Source of the DNA: Stutzerimonas stutzeri | Lineage (GTDB): Bacteria; Pseudomonadota; Gammaproteobacteria; Pseudomonadales; Pseudomonadaceae | NCBI GenBank assembly: GCA_002339675.1 | Contig: DDKB01000012.1 | Span: 86,321 to 150,320 of the forward strand | Direction of reading: 5' to 3' | Length of the DNA stretch: 64,000 bases | Shown: one piece after another, positions 17,049-25,272 of the stretch | Layout: every line of letters starts with the position of its first letter | Numbering within the stretch: the first letter of the stretch is position 1 | Position numbers and translations under genes: made by a program | Notes under the pieces: model-generated | Seen by the model: the letters and a program-made list of their open reading frames with translations, nothing else | What the model was told of the DNA's origin: nothing | Database searches by the model: none

Positions 17049-18575
17049 ATGAACGAATCCGACGCACGCGGCGCGCTCCAGGACGACGAGGCGCCCCGCA
17101 TCTCCACCGGCAGCGAAGGCCTCGACGACATTCTCGGCGGCGGCCTGGACCCCAACCGCATGTACCTCTACGAGGGCAGCCCCGGCTCGGGCAAGACCAC
17201 CATTGCCCTGCAGTTCCTGCTTGAAGGCGCGCGCCAGGGCGAGCGCGTGCTCTACGTCACCCTGTCGGAAACCAAGGCCGAGCTGGAGCTGGTTGCCAAG
17301 CGCCACGGCTGGACGCTGGACGGCATCGACGTCTTCGAGCTGGTCACGCCCGAAGCGAGTCTCGACCCGGAACTGGAACTGACTGTCCTGCACCCGGCCG
17401 AAATGGAGCTCAGCGAGACCACCCAGCAGGTCTTCGACCGCGTCACCGAGACCAACCCGACCCGGGTGATTTTCGACAGCCTCTCGGAGATGCGCCTGCT
17501 GGCCCAAAGCCCGCTGCGCTATCGGCGGCAGGTACTGGCGCTCAAACATTTCTTTACCACCCGTCGCTGCACCGTGATCCTGCTCGATGACCAGACTTCG
17601 GAAAGCGGCGACCTGCAGCTGCACTCGATTTCCCACGGCGTGGTGATGCTCGAGCAGGTGGCCGTCGATTACGGCGCCGAGCGGCGGCGGCTGCGGGTCA
17701 TCAAGATGCGCGGCATCCAGTTCCGCGGCGGCTACCACGACTTCGTCATCCGCACCGGCGGCGTGCGGATCTACCCCCGTTTGATCGCGGCCGAGCACCA
17801 CTCGCGGTACATCGGCGAGGGCGCATCCTCCGGCAACGAGGCGCTGGACAAGATGCTCGGCGGCGGGCTCGAGCGTGGCACCAACGCCCTGCTGATCGGC
17901 GCCGCGGGCGTCGGCAAGTCCTCGCTGGCGCTGAGCTACGCGGTGGCCGCCTGTCGCCGCGGCGAGCAGGTCGCGTTCTTCGTCTTCGACGAGAATATCG
18001 GCACCCTGCTGGCCCGCGGTCGCGCGCTGGGGCTGGATATCGAACCCTGGATCGACCAGGGCCTGCTGCACCTGCAGCAGGTTGACCCGGCCGAGCTGTC
18101 GCCCGGTGAATTCACCGCGGCCGTGCGCCACAGCGTGGAGGTCCAGGGCGCCAAGCTGGTCCTGCTCGACAGCCTCAACGGCTACATGCACGCCATGCCG
18201 GACGGCAAGTTCCTGATCCTGCAGATGCACGAGCTGCTGAGCTACCTGGGCCAGAAAGGCGTGGTCAGCATCATGGTGCTGGCCCAGCACGGACTCGTCG
18301 GTCCGATGGATACCCCGATCGATATCAGCTACCTCAGCGATGCGGTTATCATGCTGCGCTATTTCGAACACGCCGGCATCGTCCGCAGGGCCCTGTCGGT
18401 GGTGAAGAAACGCAGCGGACGGCATGAAAACACCGTTCGCGAATACCGCCTCAGCACCGCCGGCATTCAGGTCGGGCCGCCGTTGAGCCAGTTCAGCGGC
18501 ATCCTCTCGGGCACACCGACCTACACCGGTGATGCGACCCAGCTACTGACAGACGAGCATGACGACGCCCACTAA
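17049..18575 (+). CDS. kaiC: KaiC-like double RecA-domain ATPase
   Basis: The 508-residue protein has two tandem KaiC domains, like cyanobacterial KaiC (519). The CI-like domain has Walker A GSPGSGKTT (43-51) and catalytic-position Ser73-Glu74 (VTLSETK). The CII-like domain has Walker A GAAGVGKSS (284-292) and Asp314-Glu315 (FVFDEN). At the CII phosphorylation site, where clock KaiC has Ser431-Thr432, this protein has Ser427-Tyr428 (DISYLSDAV). ATG 17049 follows AAGGA. Its end overlaps the next kinase gene by 17 bp, so they are co-translated. No kaiA or kaiB is in the window. A signalling role through the partner kinase is likelier than a full clock. Confidence 0.92.
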   Translation: MNESDARGALQDDEAPRISTGSEGLDDILGGGLDPNRMYLYEGSPGSGKTTIALQFLLEGARQGERVLYVTLSETKAELELVAKRHGWTLDGIDVFELVTPEASLDPELELTVLHPAEMELSETTQQVFDRVTETNPTRVIFDSLSEMRLLAQSPLRYRRQVLALKHFFTTRRCTVILLDDQTSESGDLQLHSISHGVVMLEQVAVDYGAERRRLRVIKMRGIQFRGGYHDFVIRTGGVRIYPRLIAAEHHSRYIGEGASSGNEALDKMLGGGLERGTNALLIGAAGVGKSSLALSYAVAACRRGEQVAFFVFDENIGTLLARGRALGLDIEPWIDQGLLHLQQVDPAELSPGEFTAAVRHSVEVQGAKLVLLDSLNGYMHAMPDGKFLILQMHELLSYLGQKGVVSIMVLAQHGLVGPMDTPIDISYLSDAVIMLRYFEHAGIVRRALSVVKKRSGRHENTVREYRLSTAGIQVGPPLSQFSGILSGTPTYTGDATQLLTDEHDDAH

Positions 18576-20238
18576 GCGAGACAGCCCGATCGTAGCCGTC
18601 TATGCCCCCATCGGCCGGGACGGCCCCGCCTCGGCCGACCTGCTCAGCCGCAGCGGCATGGACGCTGTCGTCTGTCTTAGCGTCGAAGAGGTGCTGCAGC
18701 GCGCCGAAACCGACGCCGATGCGGTCTTCATCGCCGAAGAAGGCCTGTTCAAACACGACCTGGAGGTCTTGCGTGAGTGGGTCGACGCCCAGCCGGCCTG
18801 GTCCGACTTTCCCTTCGTGGTGCTCACCAGCAAGCGCGAACAGCCTGCCGTCGCCGCCTGGCGCCAGCGCATGGTCGCGGCTCTGCGCAACGTCTCGCTG
18901 CTCGAGCGACCGGTGCAGAGCATCACCCTGACCAGCGCGCTGAAGACGGCGCTGCGCGGGCGCCATCGCCAGTACGAGGTGCGTGCGCTGCTCGAGGCAC
19001 GCGAGCGTACCTCGCAGGAACTCGAAGCCCTGGTGGTCGAGCGCACCAGTGCGCTGGAAGCGGCCAACCGCGAGCTGCGTACGCAGATGGCCGAGCGCGC
19101 GCGCATCGAGGAAACCCTGCGCCAGACGCAGAAGATCGAGGCCATCGGCCAGCTCACCGGGGGTATCGCCCACGACTTCAACAACTTGCTGATGGTCATC
19201 ACCGGCGGGCTGGACATGCTCGACCGCCGCGACGACGCGGAGCGCCGCCAACGCCTGATGAACGGCATGCGCCAGGCGGCCCAGCGCGGCTCGGCGCTGA
19301 CCCGCCAGCTGCTGGCGTTTTCCCGACGCCAGTCGCTGGCCCCCGAGCCGGTGGACCTGGCGCGGCGCATCAGTCAGATGCGCGAACTGCTGGACCGCAG
19401 CCTGCGCGGCGACGTGCATGTACAGCAGGAGTTCGCACCCGACCTCTGGCCGATCGAAGTCGATCCCGGCGAGCTGGAACTGGTGATCCTCAACCTGGCG
19501 GTGAACGCGCGCGATGCCATGCCCGACGGCGGCAACATTCTGCTGCAGGCACGCAACGCGCCGGATCAGCTGGTGCTGGGCCGCCGCGGCGATTTCGTCC
19601 GCCTGGCGGTGATCGACTCGGGTACCGGCATCCCCGAGGACGTACGCAACCGGGTCTTCGACCCCTTCTTCACCACCAAGGAAATCGGCAAGGGCTCGGG
19701 GCTCGGGCTCGCCCAGGTCTACGGCTTCGCCCGCCAGTCCGGCGGCACGGTGTGGATCGACAGCGAGTGCGGCCAGGGCACCAGCGTAGTGCTGCTGCTG
19801 CCACGCGCCACCTCGGCACCCAGCCCGCTGCGCGACCCGGTCACGGTCGACGAGGCGGTGCGGGTGTCGGCCGGCAACGTGCTGCTGGTCGACGACGATG
19901 AGGAAGTGGCCGCCCTGGTCGGCGAGATGCTGGTGCACCTGGGCTACGCGGTGACCACCGCCGCCAGCGCCGCGGCGGCGCTGGGCGCCCTGGCCAACGG
20001 CCGCGGCATCGACATCGTGTTTTCCGACGTGATGATGCCCGGCGGGATGAACGGCCTGGAGCTGGCCTGCGAGATCCGCGCGCGCGGCTTCGAGGTGCCG
20101 GTGCTGCTGACCAGCGGCTACGCCGAGGCGGTGCGCCTGTCGGCCGAAGCCGAAGGGGTGCAGATTCTGGCCAAGCCTTATCGGCTGGAAGAGCTCGCCG
20201 TCGCCCTGCAGGAAGCCCTGGAGCGCGTCAGCGCCTGA
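18559..20238 (+). CDS. hybrid sensor histidine kinase/response regulator coupled to kaiC
   Basis: The 559-residue soluble protein begins with a receiver-like domain lacking the phosphoacceptor aspartate (about 10-130; the position reads AVFIAEEG). A coiled coil (about 135-195), HisKA with His205 in GGIAHDFNN, and HATPase_c (NARDAMPDGG, DSGTGI, GSGLGLAQVYG) follow. A C-terminal receiver has Asp490 (VFSDVMMPGG) and a conserved lysine (ILAKPY). The ATG lies within the last codons of kaiC, giving a 17-bp overlap. In cyanobacteria the pseudo-receiver of CikA docks on the Kai complex; a similar role here is inference. No DNA-binding output domain is present. Confidence 0.92.
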   Translation: MTTPTKRDSPIVAVYAPIGRDGPASADLLSRSGMDAVVCLSVEEVLQRAETDADAVFIAEEGLFKHDLEVLREWVDAQPAWSDFPFVVLTSKREQPAVAAWRQRMVAALRNVSLLERPVQSITLTSALKTALRGRHRQYEVRALLEARERTSQELEALVVERTSALEAANRELRTQMAERARIEETLRQTQKIEAIGQLTGGIAHDFNNLLMVITGGLDMLDRRDDAERRQRLMNGMRQAAQRGSALTRQLLAFSRRQSLAPEPVDLARRISQMRELLDRSLRGDVHVQQEFAPDLWPIEVDPGELELVILNLAVNARDAMPDGGNILLQARNAPDQLVLGRRGDFVRLAVIDSGTGIPEDVRNRVFDPFFTTKEIGKGSGLGLAQVYGFARQSGGTVWIDSECGQGTSVVLLLPRATSAPSPLRDPVTVDEAVRVSAGNVLLVDDDEEVAALVGEMLVHLGYAVTTAASAAAALGALANGRGIDIVFSDVMMPGGMNGLELACEIRARGFEVPVLLTSGYAEAVRLSAEAEGVQILAKPYRLEELAVALQEALERVSA

Positions 20239-20295
20239 GCCTGAGCCTGCGCAGCGGCGGCGAACTAAGCGCCACGATCATCGTCGAAACGCGAA

Positions 20296-20317
20296 CCCGG
20301 CATTTCCGCATGCCGGG
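20296..20317. terminator. hairpin after kaiC-kinase operon
   Basis: CCCGGCAT and ATGCCGGG form a perfect 8-bp stem with a 6-base loop, 58 bp after the kinase stop. There is no T-run after it, so it is a weak or Rho-assisted terminator at best. Confidence 0.4.
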
Positions 20318-20367
20318 CTGCTCATCCTGGATCGCGCCCCGCGGCGCCCGTCACAAGGAACTGATCG

Positions 20368-21888
20368 ATGCCCGCCCCGCTCCCCCTGTCCCGCCGCCCG
20401 GCACCGCTTCGTATGGCGCTGCCAGCCGTGGCGCTCGGCGCCCTGCTGCTGTCTGCGACCGCAGCCCGCGCCGAAGAGCCGGACCTCGCCGACCGCGACG
20501 CGCAAAACAAGCGCTGGAGCGAGCAGATGCTCGAGCGGCCGAAGCTGTTGCCGCCGCCGCTCGAGGCCCAGTACAACCACATCGTCACCTTCGGCCAGTC
20601 GCTCGCCTCGGCCGCAGAGGGTTGGCCAGCGCTGTCCAAAGAGCCGGGCTACGACAACCTCATGCTCGGCGACTCCACACGTTCGGCCACCTTCAGCGGC
20701 GACCGTTTCGTCCCGGTGGGTGGCGCGGCCTTCAAGCCGCTGCGGGCCGTGGTGCAGCTCAAGCGTGATCCGAAGGTGCTGCTCGACAGCACTGCCGTGG
20801 CCGCGCTCAAGCCCCACGACCAGGAAGAAGGCGAGTCGGTCGAGGTGGGCGCGCTGAACATGGCCCGCCGCCTCTACCTGCAGGACAAGGGGCTCGAGAC
20901 CGACCCCGCGCACCTGCTGGTCGCCAGCAATGCCGCCACCTCCGGGCGCTCCATCGCGCAGCTGTCCAAGGTTGGCGGCACCGGGGAATACAAACGCGTG
21001 CTGCAGGCGGTCGACCAGGCACGCCAGGTCGCCGAGTCAAAAGGAGCGAGCTACAGCCTGAGCGCGTTCTTCTGGCTGCAGGGCGAATACGACTATGCCG
21101 AGGTCCAGGGTGGCATCAACGACAAGCAGCGCTACAAGACCGCGTTACGGCAGCTGCGCGACGACCTCTACCGCGACACCGCCCGTGCCTTCGGCCAGGT
21201 ACAGATGCCGGCCTTCATCAGCTACCAGACCGATGCCAAGACCTCGGTGGTCAACGGCAGCCTCGACATCGGCATGGCGCAATGGGAGCTGGCCCGCGAA
21301 GAACCCAACTGGTATCTGGCCGGACCGGTCTACCCCTACGTCGACCAGGGCACGCACCTGACGGCCAACGGCTACCGCTGGTTCGGCCAGATGCTCGGCA
21401 AGGTCTACCACCAGATCGTTGTCGAGCGCCGCGGCTGGCAGCCACTGTCGCCGCTCGGCGCCACCCAGGAGGGGCGCGAGATCCTTATCGACTTCCACGT
21501 GCCGCACCCGCCGCTGGCCTTCAGCGAACCCTACATCGGGCACCAGGCGCGGATGATCGAGAACTACGGGTTCGTCATCACCGACGACAAGGGCAAGGTA
21601 CCGGTGGAAAATATCGAAGCGGCCGCCGATACCGTGCTGCGCCTGGTGACTGCACGCGACTTGGCGGGCACGCCGACCATCCGCTACGCCAGCCAGGCAG
21701 TCGGCGGTGCTGGCGAACTGCACGACAGCGACCCCACCGTGGCGGATGCCCACTATGAATACCTGCCCGAGGAAGGCATGCCGGCCGACGCCAACATCGA
21801 CGCGCTGGTGGGCAAGCCCTACCCGCTGCAGAACTGGTGCATCGCCTTCGAACTGGTGCCTCGCCGCGGGCACGATTCGGCGCGCTGA
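20368..21888 (+). CDS. exported SGNH-type (sialate O-acetylesterase-like) hydrolase
   Basis: The 506-residue protein carries a signal peptide (basic start, hydrophobic LPAVALGALLLSATAARA, cleavage near residue 35). It then shows the block pattern of carbohydrate SGNH esterases: HIVTFGQSLAS with the nucleophile serine, FFWLQGEYDY (W-QGE) and DQGTHLTANGYRWF with the catalytic Asp/His pair. Length is greater than simple SGNH hydrolases because of a C-terminal extension of about 150 residues. It is the next plus-strand gene after the kaiC-kinase pair (130 bp away) and may or may not be in that transcript. Probably periplasmic; an acetylated glycan is a plausible substrate. Confidence 0.8.
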   Translation: MPAPLPLSRRPAPLRMALPAVALGALLLSATAARAEEPDLADRDAQNKRWSEQMLERPKLLPPPLEAQYNHIVTFGQSLASAAEGWPALSKEPGYDNLMLGDSTRSATFSGDRFVPVGGAAFKPLRAVVQLKRDPKVLLDSTAVAALKPHDQEEGESVEVGALNMARRLYLQDKGLETDPAHLLVASNAATSGRSIAQLSKVGGTGEYKRVLQAVDQARQVAESKGASYSLSAFFWLQGEYDYAEVQGGINDKQRYKTALRQLRDDLYRDTARAFGQVQMPAFISYQTDAKTSVVNGSLDIGMAQWELAREEPNWYLAGPVYPYVDQGTHLTANGYRWFGQMLGKVYHQIVVERRGWQPLSPLGATQEGREILIDFHVPHPPLAFSEPYIGHQARMIENYGFVITDDKGKVPVENIEAAADTVLRLVTARDLAGTPTIRYASQAVGGAGELHDSDPTVADAHYEYLPEEGMPADANIDALVGKPYPLQNWCIAFELVPRRGHDSAR

Positions 21889-22103
21889 GCGTCCACCGGT
21901 GGGGCACCGGCCGCTTAATGCCGGTCATGCCCCGGCATGAGGCCGCAGCCGGGCATCAGGCTCCGTCACGGTGCGCCACTCACCGCGCCGGTGCCTGGCG
22001 AACGTGCTGCCCGCTACCCCAGGCCCAGCTGCCGCCCCCAATACAGGGGCGCTTGGGCCGCCCTCGAAACGTTTGTGTACAGCATTCAGCAAAACTGACG
22101 CGC

Positions 22104-22130
22104 TTATTGCATACGAGCCTGTATCAATAA
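22104..22130. promoter_or_regulatory. inverted repeat upstream of NMT1-type ABC importer
   Basis: TTATTG-c-ATAC-N6-GTAT-CAATAA gives two nested arms (6 and 4 bp) separated by one base on the left. It ends 18 bp before the start of the substrate-binding protein gene, overlapping or just after the expected promoter. It looks like a dimeric repressor site; the regulator is unknown. Confidence 0.45.
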
Positions 22131-22148
22131 ACCGCAAGGAACTGCCGA

Positions 22149-23126
22149 ATGCGCACGCCCCTCCTGATTGCCAGCACCCTGCTGGCCCTGTTGTCCCAAT
22201 CGAGTTACGCCGCAGACAAGGTCCGCTGGCTCAATGACTGGCTGCCCGCGGGCGACAAGGCGGCCATTTACCTGGGCGTGGAGCAGGGGCTGTTTGCCGC
22301 CGAAGGCATCGAGGTGGAGATTGCCAGTGCCCGCGGTGGCAGTGATGTGGTGACCAAGTTGGCCACCGCCAGCGCCGACTTCGGCACCGCCGGGCTGGCG
22401 TCGGTGCTGCAGGCCAGGGCCCAGGGCGAGGTGCCAGTGGTGGCCGTCGCGCCGATCTACAACAAGCAGCCGGATGCCTTCTTCACCACCGCGGGTTCGG
22501 GGATCACTTCGTTCAAGGACATCGTCGGCAAGACCGTTGCCACCCCGACCTTCTCCGCCTCCAACGTGGTATGGCCGCTGCTGCTCGAGCGCAACGGCAT
22601 CGCCGCCGACAGCGTCACGCTGCTCAAGCTCGACCCAGGTGCGCTCGCGCCGATGCTCGCCACCGGCAAGGTCGACGCGACGATCAACTGGATTCCGCTG
22701 GCGCCCGGCTTCAAGCGCGCCCTGGCCGAGGCGGACAAGACGCTGGTCGTGCTGCCCTGGTCCGATTACGGCTTCGAAGGGTACGGTCTCTCCCTGGTCG
22801 CCTCGCAGCGCTTCGTGCAAAGCCATCCCGATGTGGCCAAACGCTTCGTCAAGGCCTATCTCCAGGCCAACGCCCAAGCCATCGCCGACCCCGCCGCCGC
22901 GGCCGCAGCACTGAAAAAGCAGGTCCCGGACGTGGATCAGCAACAAGCCGAAGAGCAGTTCACCGCATCCGTTGCGCTGATGGTGAACGGAACCGGCGAA
23001 GCCGAAGGCAAGGGCTTCGACGCCAAGCGCCTGACGACCACTTGGGACTGGGTCGCCCGCGCCCAGGGGCTCGCCCCGGACAGCCTGGACCCGGCCAGCG
23101 CCATCGACTCCCGCTTCGTCGAGTGA
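22149..23126 (+). CDS. ABC transporter substrate-binding protein, NMT1/THI5-like
   Basis: The 325-residue periplasmic protein has a signal peptide (MRTPLLIASTLLALLSQSSYA, cleavage after residue 21). The mature protein follows the NMT1/SsuA-like pattern: WLNDWLPAGDKAAIYLGVEQGLFAAEGI, then ASARGGSDVVTKLATASADFGTAG. Relatives bind thiamine-pyrimidine precursors, sulfonates, nitrate or nucleobase-like compounds. The gene heads an operon with the ATPase (4 bp away), the permease and probably the deaminase at 24783. That context suggests an amino-substituted nitrogen heterocycle as substrate, which is inference. Confidence 0.9.
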   Translation: MRTPLLIASTLLALLSQSSYAADKVRWLNDWLPAGDKAAIYLGVEQGLFAAEGIEVEIASARGGSDVVTKLATASADFGTAGLASVLQARAQGEVPVVAVAPIYNKQPDAFFTTAGSGITSFKDIVGKTVATPTFSASNVVWPLLLERNGIAADSVTLLKLDPGALAPMLATGKVDATINWIPLAPGFKRALAEADKTLVVLPWSDYGFEGYGLSLVASQRFVQSHPDVAKRFVKAYLQANAQAIADPAAAAAALKKQVPDVDQQQAEEQFTASVALMVNGTGEAEGKGFDAKRLTTTWDWVARAQGLAPDSLDPASAIDSRFVE

Positions 23127-23130
23127 TGCC

Positions 23131-23931
23131 ATGACCGCCGCCCTTGTGCAAAACAGCCGTCCGAGCATCGTCTTCGACGGCGTCACCCAGGTGTTCACCT
23201 CGTCCGACGGCAGCCAGGTCACCGCACTGGATAACGCCAGTTTCGGCATCGGCCGGCATGAGTTCGTCGCCGTGATCGGCCCGTCCGGCTGCGGCAAGTC
23301 GACCCTGCTGCGCATCCTCGCCGGGCTGGTCAGCCCGACCCACGGCCAGGTCAGCCTGTATGGCACACCGATCGACGGCCCGCGCGACGAGATCGGCATC
23401 GTGTTCCAGAAGCCGACGCTGCTGCCCTGGCTGAATATCCGGGACAACCTGACCTTTCCCATGCGCCACAAGTACGGCCGCGTCACGGCGCAGGAAATCC
23501 TGCGCGGCGAGGAGCTGCTGGAAATGGTCGGACTCAAGGAGTTCGGTGGCAAACGGCCGGACGAACTGTCCGGCGGCATGCAGCAGCGCGCCGCCATCGC
23601 CCGCGCCCTGCTCCACGATCCCGAGATCCTGCTGATGGACGAGCCGTTCTCGGCGCTCGACGCGCTGACCCGCGACGAGTTGAGCCTCGAACTGCTGCGC
23701 ATCTGGACGCAACGACCCAAGACCGTGCTGTTCATCACCCACTCGATCCCCGAGGCACTGCTGCTGGCCGACCGCATCCTGGTGATGTCGGCTCGCCCCG
23801 GCCGCGTGCGTGAAATCATCGACGTCGACCTGCCGCGCCCGCGGTCGATGCAAACCCTTACGGAGCCCCGATTCAATGAGCTCGCCAACCATATCCGCCG
23901 CCAGGTCTTCTCCCGCCATGTCGGGCTTTAA
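23131..23931 (+). CDS. ABC transporter ATP-binding protein (nitrate/sulfonate/taurine type)
   Basis: The 266-residue ATPase energises the importer. Walker A is GPSGCGKST (50-58), the Q-loop is FQKPTLLPW, the signature is LSGGMQQR (146-153) and Walker B is LLMDEP with Asp170-Glu171, followed by the H-loop ITHSI. This is the SsuB/TauB class. It begins 4 bp after the binding-protein stop and overlaps the permease start, so all three are translationally coupled. Confidence 0.93.
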   Translation: MTAALVQNSRPSIVFDGVTQVFTSSDGSQVTALDNASFGIGRHEFVAVIGPSGCGKSTLLRILAGLVSPTHGQVSLYGTPIDGPRDEIGIVFQKPTLLPWLNIRDNLTFPMRHKYGRVTAQEILRGEELLEMVGLKEFGGKRPDELSGGMQQRAAIARALLHDPEILLMDEPFSALDALTRDELSLELLRIWTQRPKTVLFITHSIPEALLLADRILVMSARPGRVREIIDVDLPRPRSMQTLTEPRFNELANHIRRQVFSRHVGL

Positions 23932-24691
23932 ATTCAGGCTCGGCGAGCGCCTGGCGCCCTGGCTGGCGTTGCTCGCCCTGCTCGGCGCCTGGGAGGCCGC
24001 CTGCAGACTGCTTGCCCTGCCGAGTTTCGTGCTGCCCGCGCCAAGCGCCATCCTTGCCGCGACCGCCAAGGTTGGCTGGGCCGGTTGGAGTGATCACGTG
24101 TTCGCGACCCTGCGCGTGACCTTGATGGGCTATGGGCTGTCGATCGTCATCGGTATTCCGCTGGCCATCGCCCTGACCTCCTCCACGCTGTTGTCGCGCA
24201 CGCTCTACCCGCTGCTGGTGATCGTGCAGTCCACGCCCATCGTCGCCGTCGCGCCGATCATCGTGGTGGTGATGGGCGCCGGTGATCTGCCACGGGTCTT
24301 CATTACCTTCCTGATCGCCTTCTTTCCGATCGTGGTGTCCTGCGCGACCGCCCTGCTGGCCACGCCGGAAGAGCTGGTCGAGCTGTCACGGTCGCTGGGC
24401 GCGTCGCGCTCGCGCGAATACCGCAACATCCGCCTGCCCTACGCCATTCCGCATCTGTTCGCGGCCCTGCGCATCTCCATCACCCTGGCGGTGATCGGCG
24501 CGGTGGTGGCCGAGTTCGTCGCGGCGGAAAAGGGCCTGGGCTATTTCATCAATTTTTCCACCTCGATGTTCCAGGTCCCGCAGGCCTTCGCTGCCTTGAT
24601 GATGCTGGTAGCCATCAGCCTGCTCCTGTTTCACCTGGTCGGCCTGGTACAGCGCTGGCTGTTTCCCTGGAGCCTGAAAGGCCAGGCCTAG
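23918..24691 (+). CDS. ABC transporter permease (SsuC/ThiX type)
   Basis: The inner-membrane permease has about six hydrophobic helices and the EAA motif EELVELSRSLGASRSREYRNIRLP that contacts the ATPase. ATG 23918 (MSGFKF, 257 residues) gives a 14-bp overlap with the ATPase gene. An in-frame ATG at 23876 with GGAG 10 bp upstream would add 14 polar residues, and I cannot decide between them. The stop codon lies in a triplicated 10-bp repeat (24681-24709). Confidence 0.9.
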   Translation: MSGFKFRLGERLAPWLALLALLGAWEAACRLLALPSFVLPAPSAILAATAKVGWAGWSDHVFATLRVTLMGYGLSIVIGIPLAIALTSSTLLSRTLYPLLVIVQSTPIVAVAPIIVVVMGAGDLPRVFITFLIAFFPIVVSCATALLATPEELVELSRSLGASRSREYRNIRLPYAIPHLFAALRISITLAVIGAVVAEFVAAEKGLGYFINFSTSMFQVPQAFAALMMLVAISLLLFHLVGLVQRWLFPWSLKGQA

Positions 24692-24709
24692 CCAGGCCTA
24701 GCCAGGCCC
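24681..24709. repeat. tandem decamer repeat at the permease stop
   Basis: The unit GCCAGGCCTA occurs twice perfectly and a third time with a changed end (GCCAGGCCCT). The permease stop TAG lies at the junction of the first and second unit. It looks like replication slippage. Confidence 0.7.
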
Positions 24710-24782
24710 TCGCGCCTGCCCCGCCCTTGCGCACCGCCGCTTGCATCGGGGCCGCAACCATTGAATTCAGACGAGAGCATTC

Positions 24783-25253
24783 ATGAACGACCACGATCTG
24801 CCCCTGTTGCGTAAGAGTTTCGCGGTTGCCCGCCAGGCACGGGCGAGCGGCACCCATCCCTTCGGGGCGATCCTCGCCGGACCGGACGGCGAGGTGCTGC
24901 TCGAGCAAGGCAACGCCTTCCTGCCCGACCATGACATGACCGGCCACGCCGAACGCGTACTGCTCACACGCGCATCGATCACCTACGCGCCGGAGCTGCT
25001 GCGCCAATGCACGCTGTACAGCTCGGCCGAACCCTGCGCGATGTGCGCCGGCGCCGCGTACTGGGTTGGCGTGGGTCGGGTGGTCTACGGGCTGTCCGAA
25101 GAACGCTTGCGTCAGCTCACCGGCAATCATCCGGAGAACCCGACGCTGGACTTGCCGTGTCGAGTGGTGCTCAACAGCGGCCAACGCACCATCGAGGTCG
25201 TCGGGCCACTGCTCGAAGACGAAGCGGCCGCGCTGCACGAGGGCGTCTGGTAG
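24783..25253 (+). CDS. nucleoside/nucleobase deaminase (cytidine deaminase-like fold)
   Basis: The 156-residue zinc enzyme shows HAE (His55-Ala-Glu57) and PCAMC (Pro84, Cys85, Cys88), the complete zinc site and proton shuttle of the guanine/cytosine/tRNA-adenosine deaminase group. TadA and guanine deaminase keep a different C-terminal set, so the substrate is probably a free base or related heterocycle. It lies 91 bp after the permease on the same strand and probably acts on what the transporter brings in. A second base-binding clue is the FGAILAGPDGEVL segment, as in guanine deaminases. Confidence 0.88.
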   Translation: MNDHDLPLLRKSFAVARQARASGTHPFGAILAGPDGEVLLEQGNAFLPDHDMTGHAERVLLTRASITYAPELLRQCTLYSSAEPCAMCAGAAYWVGVGRVVYGLSEERLRQLTGNHPENPTLDLPCRVVLNSGQRTIEVVGPLLEDEAAALHEGVW

Positions 25254-25272
25254 CGCAGCGGCGGGTTTGCGC

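Noticed and set aside
18493..19938. Long minus-strand open frame opposite the kaiC-linked kinase
   Set aside because: High GC keeps antisense frames open; the encoded sequence is His/Gln/Arg-rich and matches no family, while the plus strand has full kinase motifs.
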